A stretch of 64,000 nucleotides of DNA from an uncultured Flavobacteriaceae bacterium (GTDB lineage: Bacteria > Bacteroidota > Bacteroidia > Flavobacteriales > Flavobacteriaceae): positions 62,001-126,000 of the forward strand of contig CANLXN010000006.1 in the NCBI GenBank assembly GCA_947495135.1. The letters are read 5' to 3'. The notes below the pieces were generated by a model. The model made no database searches and was not told where the DNA came from. It saw only the letters and a program-made list of their open reading frames with translations. Below are positions 55,011-63,804 of this stretch, in pieces. How positions within the stretch are numbered: the first letter of the stretch is position 1; each line of letters starts with the position of its first letter. The translations under genes and the position numbers were made by a program.

Positions 55011-56099
55011 ATGCAAATACAACAAAGAATTAACGCCTTTGCCGAACTAGGATCTTTTTTAAGTCAGTTTTCTTCTCTTAAAAAAACTTCAGACGGTAAG
55101 CTGGAGCCATTTACTCAAAATGAAAAGGTTTTAAACAACACGCTCTTTTTTGATGAAATGAAAGAACAACTCTATCGGGCCCATGCCCACAATACCTGGT
55201 TCACGGCCGAAAACGTTCGGTTTGCATGTAAAAGTTGGAGCGAGGCATTAACTACTTCTAATCTCAACGAATGGGTTTCGAGGTATCAAATTTCAGAAGG
55301 GATACAACCAAAACTTATTGCAATCGTTATGGCTGGGAATATTCCATTGGTAGGCTTTCACGATTTCTTATCTATTTTAATTAGTGGCAATAAGGTCTTG
55401 GCAAAGTTGTCTTCTAAAGATCAAAACCTCCTTCCCTTCCTCGTTAAGTATCTAATTTCTGTGGAGCCAGCGTTTGATAGTTTTATTTCCTTTACCGATG
55501 GTAAGCTTGAAAATTTCGACGCAGTAATCGCAACAGGGAGTAATAATACCGCCAAATACTTTGATCATTATTTTTCAAAATACCCACACATTATTCGACA
55601 AAACAGGAATTCGGTTGCAGTCCTTACCGGCAAAGAAACCAAACATGAAATGGAAGCATTAGCGAGAGATGTTTTTCAATATTTTGGTTTAGGATGTAGA
55701 AATGTTTCAAAAATATACCTACCCAAAGGGTATAATATGGATCACTTCTTCAACGCAATGTATAGCTGGAAAGATTTAGTAAACAACGACAAGTACATGA
55801 ACAACTACGATTATAACAAAGCTGTTTATCTTATGAGTCTAGTAGAACTTTTAGATAATGAGTTTATGCTTTTAAAGGAAGATACGGGGTTCTCCTCCCC
55901 TATTTCGGTTGTTTTTTACGAATATTACGATACACTAGAAAAGCTGGAGCAAGAACTTTCCAAAAAAGAAGAACAGATACAATGTATTGTTGCAAATAAA
56001 GACGTTAAAAATAGTATTCCCTTCGGAAAAGCGCAATCACCAGAACTTTGGGATTATGCCGACGGTGAGGATACCATAAAATTTCTATTGAATTTGTAG
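55011..56099 (+). CDS. acyl-CoA reductase (LuxC family)
   Basis: A 362-residue LuxC-like protein of the aldehyde dehydrogenase superfamily. It has IVMAGNIPLVGFHDFLSILI (about 105-124) in the N-terminal Rossmann part, FFGLGCRNVSKIYLP-like YFGLGCRNVSKIYLP (about 225-240) containing the catalytic Cys, and QSPELWDYADG at the end. LuxC reduces acyl groups to aldehydes, but no luxD/E or luciferase genes are near. The pairing with a ferredoxin, SerC and SerA is a recurrent flavobacterial arrangement. The physiological product is unknown. Confidence 0.85.
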   Translation: MQIQQRINAFAELGSFLSQFSSLKKTSDGKLEPFTQNEKVLNNTLFFDEMKEQLYRAHAHNTWFTAENVRFACKSWSEALTTSNLNEWVSRYQISEGIQPKLIAIVMAGNIPLVGFHDFLSILISGNKVLAKLSSKDQNLLPFLVKYLISVEPAFDSFISFTDGKLENFDAVIATGSNNTAKYFDHYFSKYPHIIRQNRNSVAVLTGKETKHEMEALARDVFQYFGLGCRNVSKIYLPKGYNMDHFFNAMYSWKDLVNNDKYMNNYDYNKAVYLMSLVELLDNEFMLLKEDTGFSSPISVVFYEYYDTLEKLEQELSKKEEQIQCIVANKDVKNSIPFGKAQSPELWDYADGEDTIKFLLNL

Positions 56100-56275
56100 A
56101 GCAAATTGTAGATTTCGTAAAATAATGATTCAAATAAAACAGACTTAGCAAAGCGTGCTAGTTTGTTGAAATACTCTTAATAAATTGTTTCTTAATTAAC
56201 CTTTTTTGAATAGAGATTTATGATCTTTGCACCAGCAAAAACACACCCAACATCTCATATTTAAAATCAATTATT

Positions 56276-57343
56276 TTGAAAAAACACAATTTTAGCGCTG
56301 GTCCTTGTATTCTTCCTCAATCTGTTTTACAAAAAGCTTCGGAAGCAGTGATCAATTTTAATGGCTTGGATCTTTCTCTTGTTGAGATTTCCCACCGAAG
56401 TAAAGACTTTGTAGAAGTGATGGAAACTGCTACTTCTTTGGCTCTCGAACTTTTAGGTTTGGAAAACAAAGGATATAAAGCACTTTTTCTTCATGGTGGA
56501 GCCAGCTTAGAATTCTTGATGGTAGCATATAATTTGCTTGAAAATAAAGCAGCATACCTCAATACCGGTACATGGGCAGATAAAGCGATTAAAGAAGCTA
56601 AACTTTTTGGAGAATTGATAGAGGTTGGTTCTTCTAAGGAAAGTAACTTCAATTATATACCAAAAGGTTATTCGATCCCAACAGATGCGGATTACTTTCA
56701 TTGTACAAGTAACAACACCATTTTTGGAACTCAAATGCAGGAGTTTCCTGAAACTTCAGTTCCTTTAGTTTGTGACATGAGTAGTGATATTTTTTCACGC
56801 GTTTTGGACTTTTCTAAATTCGATCTTATCTACGCAGGAGCCCAAAAAAATATGGGTCCAGCAGGAACTACCTTGGTGGTTGTAAAAGAAGAAATCTTAG
56901 GAAAAGTATCTCGTACTATTCCTTCTATGTTGGATTATAAAGTTCACATTTCTAAAGATAGTATGTTCAATACACCTGCAGTATTTCCAGTATATGTGTC
57001 TATGCTCACACTTCAATGGCTTAAAGATCTGGGTGGAATTGCAGAAATTGAAAAAGTGAATAATGCGAAAGCAGATTTGCTCTACTCTGAAATCGATAGA
57101 AATCCATTGTTCAACGGATTTGTGTCTAACAAGGTCGATCGCTCTAAAATGAACGCCACTTTCAATCTAGTGGATAGCGCACATCAAGAAAAATTTGACA
57201 GCCTGTGGAAAAATGCTGGCGTAAATGGTCTTAACGGACATAGAAGCGTTGGAGGTTACAGAGCATCCATGTACAACGCACTATCGCTAGAAAGCGTACA
57301 AGTTCTGGTGAATGTGATGCAGGAATTGGAACGCAATTCATAG
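56276..57343 (+). CDS. serC: phosphoserine aminotransferase
   Basis: A 355-residue PLP enzyme of class V. It begins MKKHNFSAGPCILP with a TTG start at 56276 (no ATG is available, and the beginning matches the family). The PLP lysine is in YAGAQKNMGPAG (about 190-200); DMSSDIFSR precedes it, and the C-terminal GHRSVGGYRASMYNA binds substrate phosphate. It makes phosphoserine from phosphohydroxypyruvate. serA follows after 46 nt, so both consecutive steps of serine synthesis are encoded together. Confidence 0.96.
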   Translation: MKKHNFSAGPCILPQSVLQKASEAVINFNGLDLSLVEISHRSKDFVEVMETATSLALELLGLENKGYKALFLHGGASLEFLMVAYNLLENKAAYLNTGTWADKAIKEAKLFGELIEVGSSKESNFNYIPKGYSIPTDADYFHCTSNNTIFGTQMQEFPETSVPLVCDMSSDIFSRVLDFSKFDLIYAGAQKNMGPAGTTLVVVKEEILGKVSRTIPSMLDYKVHISKDSMFNTPAVFPVYVSMLTLQWLKDLGGIAEIEKVNNAKADLLYSEIDRNPLFNGFVSNKVDRSKMNATFNLVDSAHQEKFDSLWKNAGVNGLNGHRSVGGYRASMYNALSLESVQVLVNVMQELERNS

Positions 57344-57389
57344 AACTAATAACAAAACTCACAATACAATACTCAATACTCAACTTAGA

Positions 57390-58340
57390 ATGAAAATATT
57401 AGCAAACGACGGAATATCACAAAGCGGAATTGACGCGCTAACAACTGCAGGCTTCGAAGTAATAACAACAAAAGTGGCTCAAGAACAACTCATAAATTAT
57501 ATCAATGAGCATAAAGTAGTTGCCTTACTAGTTAGAAGTGCAACAACTGCTCGTAAGGACTTAATCGATGCATGTCCAAGTCTTAAAATCATTGGACGTG
57601 GTGGCGTAGGTATGGACAACATTGATGTTGAGTATGCACGGTCAAAAGGTTTACAGGTAATTAACACTCCTGCCGCGTCTTCGTCATCTGTTGCTGAGTT
57701 AGTTTTTGCTCACCTCTATGGGGGCGTTCGTTACTTACATGATGCAAACAGAAATATGCCCTTAGAGGGAGATTCTAGATTTAAAGACTTGAAGAAGAAC
57801 TATGCCGCTGGAAGTGAGCTTCGCGGAAAAACAATGGGAATAATTGGCTTTGGACGCATTGGTCGCGAAGTCGCAAAAATAGCCTTAGGGGTTGGAATGA
57901 AAGTTATTTACAGCGACAGTTATGTTGAAGATGCCGAAATTGCTTTGAAATTCTATGACGACCAAACGGTTTCATTTAAATTCAAGCACCGTGACCTATC
58001 GGACCTATTAAGACAAAGTGATTTTATTTCGTTACACGTGCCTGCCCAGAAAAATTATGTAATTGGTAAAGATGAATTAGCAGAAATGAAAGACGGTGCG
58101 GCTCTTATAAACGCCGCTCGAGGAGGTGTTATTGATGAAGTAGCATTATTAGATGCCCTAGAGAGTGGAAAATTATCATTTGCAGGCTTAGATGTTTTCG
58201 AAAATGAGCCCACTCCCGCACTTAAAGTATTGATGAATGGAAATGTTTCATTGAGTCCACACATAGGTGCAGCTACTAAAGAAGCTCAAGATAGAATTGG
58301 AACAGAATTAGCAGATCAAATCAAAGCTATTTTAAATTAA
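57390..58340 (+). CDS. serA: D-3-phosphoglycerate dehydrogenase-type enzyme
   Basis: A 316-residue D-2-hydroxyacid dehydrogenase: NAD motif GIIGFGRIGREVAKIA (about 150-165), RSATTARKDLID and GRGGVGMDNID at the N-terminal side, the catalytic Arg in INAARGGVIDE (about 235) and His in SLSPHIGAATKEAQ (about 285). It has no regulatory ACT domain. It is 46 nt after serC; the pathway context (3-phosphoglycerate to phosphohydroxypyruvate) makes SerA the likely role. The substrate range of short SerA proteins is broad, so some doubt remains. Confidence 0.9.
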   Translation: MKILANDGISQSGIDALTTAGFEVITTKVAQEQLINYINEHKVVALLVRSATTARKDLIDACPSLKIIGRGGVGMDNIDVEYARSKGLQVINTPAASSSSVAELVFAHLYGGVRYLHDANRNMPLEGDSRFKDLKKNYAAGSELRGKTMGIIGFGRIGREVAKIALGVGMKVIYSDSYVEDAEIALKFYDDQTVSFKFKHRDLSDLLRQSDFISLHVPAQKNYVIGKDELAEMKDGAALINAARGGVIDEVALLDALESGKLSFAGLDVFENEPTPALKVLMNGNVSLSPHIGAATKEAQDRIGTELADQIKAILN

Positions 58341-58386
58341 TAGCTATTTTTCCGTATATTGGGAATCAACTTAAATTTTATAAATA

Positions 58387-59037
58387 ATGGCAGGATTAAT
58401 GGATTTATTGAATAGCGAAATGGGGCGTCAAATTATTAGCGGGGTTAGTTCAGAAACTAAGCAACCTGCAGATAAAACTGCCTCAGTCCTTTCAATGGGG
58501 CTTCCAATACTTATGGGAGCAATGAAAAGAAACGCATCTACTCCAGAGGGAGCTGCGGGTCTTATGGGAGCACTTAATGGAAAACACGACGGAAGTATCT
58601 TAGACAACCTTGGAGGTCTTTTTGGTGGTGGTGTAAATGAAAATGTAAAGCAGGATGGTCTAGGAATACTTGGACATGTACTTGGGGGTTCTCAAGCAAA
58701 TGTAGCAAGCGCGCTTTCTAATAAATCTGGAATGGACACGAACACGGTTATGCAGATTCTTCAGGTGGCAGCGCCTATCCTTTTAGGATATTTAGGAAAG
58801 CAAAAACAACAACAGAATGTAACTTCAGAAAACGGTATTGGTGATTTACTTGGCGGCCTAATGGGTGGATCTGCCGAGCAACCAAAACAACAATCGCTTA
58901 TAGAATCTATTCTGGATGGTGATGGTGATGGAAGCATTGTTGACGATATCGCTGGAATGGTTTTCGGCGGTGGAGGAAATAAAGGTAATAGTGGTGGTGG
59001 AATTGGCGATCTTCTTGGAGGTCTCTTTGGAAAATAG
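58387..59037 (+). CDS. DUF937 family protein
   Basis: A 216-residue protein with the DUF937 core (about 1-140: GLMDLLNSEMGRQIISGV, LPILMGAMKRN, QVAAPILLGYLGKQ) and a low-complexity C-terminus with Gly-rich repeats (GDLLGGLMGG, GDLLGGLFGK) and an acidic DGDGDGS loop that could bind calcium. There is no signal peptide. Function unknown; such proteins often follow serA in flavobacteria. It starts 46 nt after serA. Confidence 0.87.
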   Translation: MAGLMDLLNSEMGRQIISGVSSETKQPADKTASVLSMGLPILMGAMKRNASTPEGAAGLMGALNGKHDGSILDNLGGLFGGGVNENVKQDGLGILGHVLGGSQANVASALSNKSGMDTNTVMQILQVAAPILLGYLGKQKQQQNVTSENGIGDLLGGLMGGSAEQPKQQSLIESILDGDGDGSIVDDIAGMVFGGGGNKGNSGGGIGDLLGGLFGK

Positions 59038-59063
59038 AGTTCCATCCCTCATCAGTGAACAAG

Positions 59064-59097
59064 AGCGCTTCAATTAATTTTGAAGCGCTTTTTTTTG
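59064..59097 (+). terminator. rho-independent terminator of the serine/DUF937 operon
   Basis: AGCGCTTCAA pairs perfectly with TTGAAGCGCT, 6-nt loop, followed by a run of T residues, 26 nt after the DUF937 stop. Confidence 0.88.
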
Positions 59098-59162
59098 TTA
59101 AAGCCAGTTAAAACCATCGCTACAGACTGCATTTTAACTAATTTTACCATAAATTGGCAGCA

Positions 59163-59582
59163 ATGAAAAAATTTCTGATTGTATTAGCAGTAATCGCTTT
59201 GTTCGCAAGTTGTGATAGCAGCAAAAAGACGGTAGGCACTTCTCCCAACATAGAAGATGCCAACGACACTATTCGAATTGCAAATGAAGAACTCGAATAT
59301 GAAATCCTCATCATAGAACCTGGTTTTAATTCGTGGTTGGCTTCTCAACAGCCAAGAGGGTTTTACGGACAGACTTATCTGGAAAGTAGAAATGTAATGT
59401 GGGTGCAAGAGTACAATATGCGTGTGCGTAATTTTCAACAATTTGACACCAATCTCTATCAACAAGAGATTAATTACGAATACAACGTAGATTATGGTTA
59501 TGAAGTGAATTATTTACTATTTAATTATTTCGTGTATTTTCAACGAACATACAAGCAAAAATTTCCAGGTTCCCGAGGTTAA
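59163..59582 (+). CDS. DUF6146 family lipoprotein
   Basis: A 139-residue lipoprotein with lipobox ALFASC (Cys about 17). The body LEYEILIIEPGFNSWLASQQ, GFYGQTYLESRN and YGYEVNYLLFNYFVYFQ is typical of the flavobacterial DUF6146 family. Aromatic-rich; function unknown. The ATG at 59163 was preferred to a TTG at 59154. The next gene begins 2 nt after its stop, so it is the first gene of the unit leading to the TonB receptor. Confidence 0.85.
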   Translation: MKKFLIVLAVIALFASCDSSKKTVGTSPNIEDANDTIRIANEELEYEILIIEPGFNSWLASQQPRGFYGQTYLESRNVMWVQEYNMRVRNFQQFDTNLYQQEINYEYNVDYGYEVNYLLFNYFVYFQRTYKQKFPGSRG

Positions 59583-59584
59583 TT

Positions 59585-59890
59585 ATGAAAAAATTAAAAG
59601 AACGCTGGGGAATCGAATCCAATTGGCAACTTACAGTTATATTTGTAGTCTTTGCAGTAACTGGAAGTACCGCGGCTAAATTCGCCGGACCACTTACAGA
59701 AGCTATTGGCATGACAAATGAAATGGGCTGGTGGATTTATTGGCCAGTTAGAATACTAATCATTTTCCCGATTTATCAGATATTATTGGTGTTGTTTGGG
59801 TGGATTTTTGGAGAGTTCGAATTTTTTTGGAACTTTGAAAAAAAAATGCTGAGACATTTAGGTCTTGGCTTTTTATTGAATACTAAATGA
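59585..59890 (+). CDS. DUF6787 family membrane protein
   Basis: A 101-residue protein with two transmembrane helices (about 16-34, and 48-74), WGIESNWQLTVIFVVFAVTG at the start and FEFFWNFEKKMLRHLG at the end, the DUF6787 pattern. Function unknown; sometimes annotated as a lipoprotein diacylglyceryl transferase relative, but too short for that. It overlaps the next gene by 4 bp (ATGA). Confidence 0.85.
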   Translation: MKKLKERWGIESNWQLTVIFVVFAVTGSTAAKFAGPLTEAIGMTNEMGWWIYWPVRILIIFPIYQILLVLFGWIFGEFEFFWNFEKKMLRHLGLGFLLNTK

Positions 59891-60222
59891 TAAAAAAGAA
59901 TAAAATAGCAACTCAATTTTTAGGCGTCTTAATGACGCTTGCTATGCTGTTCCCATTAATCGTTCAGTTTGAGCATCTTTTTGAAGAACACGAGCATATC
60001 GCTTGCTCTAAATCTACTTCACACCTACACGAATCGGATTTCGATTGTAATCTGTACGATTTCCATATATCGTCTATGGACATTCCTTCTTTCAGTTATG
60101 TCCAAGTCAAAGTAATTTTAAACTACTCACAACTTAATTCATCTGTAGTATCTTTATTTTCTTCTGAAGAAGATACTCAGCATTTCCTTCGGGGGCCTCC
60201 CCTCTTTCAGCAATATTGTTAA
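59887..60222 (+). CDS. small His/Cys-rich exported protein upstream of a TonB receptor
   Basis: A 111-residue protein with an N-terminal hydrophobic segment (about 10-27) and a His/Glu/Cys-rich stretch right after it (FEHLFEEHEHIACSKSTSHL), which suggests metal binding. No family is recognised. The 4-bp overlap with DUF6787 and the 27-nt gap to the receptor place it in the same operon. By analogy to other operons, it may be a metallochaperone or sensor for the metal imported by the receptor (inference). Confidence 0.72.
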   Translation: MIKKNKIATQFLGVLMTLAMLFPLIVQFEHLFEEHEHIACSKSTSHLHESDFDCNLYDFHISSMDIPSFSYVQVKVILNYSQLNSSVVSLFSSEEDTQHFLRGPPLFQQYC

Positions 60223-60249
60223 ACAATTATTTGTTGAATACCCTATTTT

Positions 60250-62649
60250 ATGAAACTATTGATAACAGTCGCAATGGTCTTGACCCTTGCGCAGGCGTTA
60301 GCACAAAATTGTGATTTTACGCTACAAGGCAGTGTTGTAGATCTCCATGATGATTCTCATTTGGATGGTGCTACTATTATATTGGCAGGTTTGGAAACAT
60401 CTGTAATAACAGATTTTGACGGAAATTTTGAGTTTACCGGCCTTTGTGAAGGTACCTATAACTTACAGATTTCGCACCCTGCTTGTAGTACCAAGGCGTT
60501 TACGGTTACCGTGGTCAGTAATACTGTTAAGACATTTAAATTAGAGCATCATTTGGAAGAACTCAATGAAATTTTAATTAAAGGCAGTAATTATTACACC
60601 AAAGCGGAGAGTGTTCTAGAAAACAAAATCACTCAAAACACACTGGAAGATTACAGCAGTGGTTCTTTAGGGGATGTCTTAAAGACCATAAGTGGGGTAT
60701 CCTCACTATCGACAGGAAACACTGTTGTAAAACCTGTAATCAATGGTATGCATAGTAGCCGAATTACGATTATCAATAATGGAGTTCGCCAGCAAGATCA
60801 AGAATGGGGTGCAGAACATGCACCTAATATTGACTTAAATACGGCCTCCAGTATTACCGTAATTAAAGGAGCTTCTGCCCTACAGTTCAGTGGAGATGCT
60901 TTAGGTGGGGTTGTAATTGCTGAGCCAGCACCTGTTATCTTGAAAGACTCCCTCTATGGAAAGACCATAATTTCTGGACAGACCAATGGCCGTGGTGGGT
61001 CGCTTACTACCAGCCTCACTAAAAGCTATGAAAATGGCTGGTTTGGACGCTTTCAAGGAACATTGAAAAGGTATGGGGATTTTGATGCTCCTTCTTATGT
61101 TCTAAGTAACACAGGTCTATCTGAACAGGATTTATCGATTCAAGTTGGTTTTAATGGAATAGACTATGGGTTCGATGCATACTATTCCCTTTTTAAAAAT
61201 GAGATTGGAATTTTACGGGCATCGCATTTGGGTGGAGCAGAAGATCAGGTAACAGCTATAGAGAGTGACGTTCCACTTATCATCAACGATTTCACCTATT
61301 CCATTGGTGCTCCTAGACAAGAAGTAACGCATCACTTGGGGAAAGTCTCAGGGTTTTATAATTTGGAAAACATAGGGAAACTTAAGTTCAATTATGATTT
61401 TCAGCAGAACAATCGGTTCGAATTTGACGTAAGACGTGACAGCGACGACGTGAGGCCATCTGTGGATCTTGAATTAGTGACGCATAATTTATCTCTTTCT
61501 TTAGAGAGTGACATCAGCGAACAAATTACTGTAAAGACAGGACTAACTGGTAATTATCAAAAGAACTTTGCAGATCCTTCAACAGGCGTTCGTAGACTCA
61601 TCCCAGATTATGAGCAATATAAGTTTGGAGTTTATGGTATTTCAGATATGAAAATTTCAGATAAATTCATACTAGAGTTTGGAGCTAGATTTGACTATAC
61701 CTTTATGGATGTTTTCAAATTTTATAGAAGTTCGTTTTGGGAGAGCAGAGGTTATGACACTTTATTTCCAGAGATTGTTGTAGAAGATTTCGGCAACCAG
61801 ATACTGACCAACCCAGAACTTTCATTTAACAACGTTTCTGGTACGGTTGGCTTTTCTTATAAATTTAAGGATAATTTTGTGCTCTTTGGAAATTACTCAC
61901 TTGCATCTCGGGCACCGAACGCGTCTGAACTTTTTAGTGAAGGCCTACATCACAGCGCATCTCGAATTGAATTGGGAGACCTTCGTTTTAAAGCGGAAGT
62001 TGCTCAAAAGACAACTTTTACCCTACAGAAGACAGGTGAAAGATTTTCTTTCTCTATAAACCCCTATGCAACCTTTATAAAAGAATTCATACTTATCGAA
62101 CCCACTGGTATTCAACAAACCGTTCGCGGAAATTTTCAAGTGTGGGAATATCGACAGACCAACGCAAGATTATTAGGAATAGATACAGATGCTTCCTATG
62201 AATTTACACCCAATCTAACTTTCACTAATAAATTTTCGTTAGTAAAAGGAAAGGATAATGTAACCAATAGACCGTTAATAAATATGCCTCCTGCGCGTGT
62301 GAGCAATAGTCTTAATTATCTTTTATCATTAAAACAACCTGTTAATCTAGGGATCGAAAGTAGCTATGTGTTGAGGCAAAATGAATTCCCGAACGACAAT
62401 TTCGACGTATTCTTACCCGAAACACAGTCTTTCGAAACGGTAGATGTAAGCACTCCACCTGATGCCTATCATTTGCTACATTTAAATGCAGGAACCACTT
62501 TTAAATTGAAGAATATAAATACACTAGCAGTTAATTTAAAAGTAACCAATTTGATGAATACTTCTTATCGCGATTATTTAAATAGACTTAGATATTACGC
62601 AGACGACTTAGGAAGATCAATTTTATTACAATTAAAAATCAATTATTAA
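60250..62649 (+). CDS. TonB-dependent outer membrane receptor, probably for a metal
   Basis: A 799-residue receptor: signal peptide (ending AQALAQ), CarboxypepD-like N-terminal domain (about 22-105, with TDFDGNFEFTGLCEGTYNL), plug domain (about 115-235, with INGMHSSRITIINNGVRQQ and WGAEHAPNIDLN) and a 22-strand barrel. The plug motifs resemble zinc receptors of the ZnuD type. It imports a ligand across the outer membrane with TonB energy. It follows the His/Cys-rich protein by 27 nt and precedes a lipoprotein gene by 19 nt. Confidence 0.9.
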   Translation: MKLLITVAMVLTLAQALAQNCDFTLQGSVVDLHDDSHLDGATIILAGLETSVITDFDGNFEFTGLCEGTYNLQISHPACSTKAFTVTVVSNTVKTFKLEHHLEELNEILIKGSNYYTKAESVLENKITQNTLEDYSSGSLGDVLKTISGVSSLSTGNTVVKPVINGMHSSRITIINNGVRQQDQEWGAEHAPNIDLNTASSITVIKGASALQFSGDALGGVVIAEPAPVILKDSLYGKTIISGQTNGRGGSLTTSLTKSYENGWFGRFQGTLKRYGDFDAPSYVLSNTGLSEQDLSIQVGFNGIDYGFDAYYSLFKNEIGILRASHLGGAEDQVTAIESDVPLIINDFTYSIGAPRQEVTHHLGKVSGFYNLENIGKLKFNYDFQQNNRFEFDVRRDSDDVRPSVDLELVTHNLSLSLESDISEQITVKTGLTGNYQKNFADPSTGVRRLIPDYEQYKFGVYGISDMKISDKFILEFGARFDYTFMDVFKFYRSSFWESRGYDTLFPEIVVEDFGNQILTNPELSFNNVSGTVGFSYKFKDNFVLFGNYSLASRAPNASELFSEGLHHSASRIELGDLRFKAEVAQKTTFTLQKTGERFSFSINPYATFIKEFILIEPTGIQQTVRGNFQVWEYRQTNARLLGIDTDASYEFTPNLTFTNKFSLVKGKDNVTNRPLINMPPARVSNSLNYLLSLKQPVNLGIESSYVLRQNEFPNDNFDVFLPETQSFETVDVSTPPDAYHLLHLNAGTTFKLKNINTLAVNLKVTNLMNTSYRDYLNRLRYYADDLGRSILLQLKINY

Positions 62650-62668
62650 AAACCTAAAATTATATAAA

Positions 62669-63220
62669 ATGAAAAAATTAAAATTTTTACCACTCTTATT
62701 GATTGCACTCGTAGTTATTGCATGTAATAACGACGATGACAATACTCCAGATATTGTAAATGAAGAAGAGTTAATCACTTCAGTGGTGGTCACCTTAGTT
62801 AACGGCCCCGACACTGTTGTACTTTCCTCTCGTGATTTAGACGGTGACGGACCTAATGATCCTGAAGTTACTGTTTCTGGTAATCTACAAAATAACGTTA
62901 GCTATGATGGAAGCGTTCAATTCTTAAATGAAACCGAATCTCCAGTAGATAACATTACATTGGAAGTGATTGAAGAAGCAGACGAGCATCAAGTATTTTT
63001 TATTCCCGGAAGTGGTTTAATTGTAACTCCAGAGTATGTCGATACCGATGCTGATGGAAATCCATTAGGAACACAATTCACACTAGCTACTGGCGATGCT
63101 AGCGATGGTACTTTTAACATCACATTACGTCATGAACCTACTAAGCCGAATGACGGATCTCTTTCAGACGCTGGAGGAGAAACAGATATTTCTGTTACCT
63201 TCGATCTAACAGTTGAATAA
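62669..63220 (+). CDS. lipoprotein associated with the TonB receptor
   Basis: A 183-residue lipoprotein with lipobox VVIAC (Cys about 19) and NNDDDN, a surface-export signal. The body is beta-rich with aspartate-rich loops (DLDGDGPNDPE, DTDADGNPLG) that may bind calcium, and ends ISVTFDLTVE. Flavobacterial relatives are often called type 1 periplasmic-binding fold proteins, but the fold is not evident here. Its place 19 nt after the receptor suggests a surface partner of it. Confidence 0.8.
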   Translation: MKKLKFLPLLLIALVVIACNNDDDNTPDIVNEEELITSVVVTLVNGPDTVVLSSRDLDGDGPNDPEVTVSGNLQNNVSYDGSVQFLNETESPVDNITLEVIEEADEHQVFFIPGSGLIVTPEYVDTDADGNPLGTQFTLATGDASDGTFNITLRHEPTKPNDGSLSDAGGETDISVTFDLTVE

Positions 63221-63240
63221 ACGTAAGATCGTAAAAAGAA

Positions 63241-63276
63241 AAGTCCGCTATGTAATTAAACATAGCGGACTTCTTT
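63241..63276 (+). terminator. rho-independent terminator of the TonB operon
   Basis: AAGTCCGCTATGT pairs perfectly with ACATAGCGGACTT with a 6-nt loop, followed by a T-rich tract, 20 nt after the lipoprotein stop. Confidence 0.88.
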
Positions 63277-63344
63277 ATTTTTAAAATCTATCTGAAATGT
63301 TCGAACCTCAAACTATTTCAAAGCGATTGGAACATTTATCTTCC

Positions 63345-63653
63345 TTAGTCGTTCACTTCCACTTCAATTGGTTGCATTCTACCTGGTTTTTCAGAGGAGA
63401 ACACAAAAGTATATAACCACATTAATGTGAAAGTAGGAATAAAGTCCGTTCCTGGGATAATCTCTTCAATAAAGACAATCCAAGAAGCAATTTTTCCAGA
63501 TTGTCCATCGTACATATCCCCCATTTTCTTGGCAGCATATGGCGCCCATAAAATATCAAGGAATGGCCCTACTACTGGAATCAAAGTAGATAAGACTCCA
63601 ATAATGTCATAAATAATCCCTGTACGGAGTAATTTATATTTGTTTGTTTTCAT
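63345..63653 (-). CDS. unrecognised small membrane protein
   Basis: A 102-residue protein with two to three hydrophobic helices (about 12-36, 56-66, 70-88): TGIIYDIIGVLSTLIPVVGP and TFTLMWLYTFVFSSE. The charged middle (AAKKMGDMYDGQSGK) is probably a cytoplasmic loop. Function unknown. It is 151 bp downstream of folE on the same strand. Confidence 0.72.
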   Translation of the reverse strand: MKTNKYKLLRTGIIYDIIGVLSTLIPVVGPFLDILWAPYAAKKMGDMYDGQSGKIASWIVFIEEIIPGTDFIPTFTLMWLYTFVFSSEKPGRMQPIEVEVND

Positions 63654-63804
63654 AGCAATAAATAGTATTAAATTCTAACTCTAGTAACGCAATAAAGATG
63701 CCAAAGATTGTAATATAGACAAGTTTGCGCTACGGGATCTCTTTTTAAATAGAAGTCTTCTAATTGAACCTTGCTGTCCAACTCCTACAGAAATAGCTCA
63801 CTAA

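Noticed and set aside
56222-56229. GATCTTTG as a promoter of serC
   Set aside because: First base mismatches the TA and the nearest TTTG gives only a 13-nt spacer.
58761-59045. Minus-strand proline-rich frame opposite DUF937
   Set aside because: It is the complement of the Gly-rich repeats and has no independent support.
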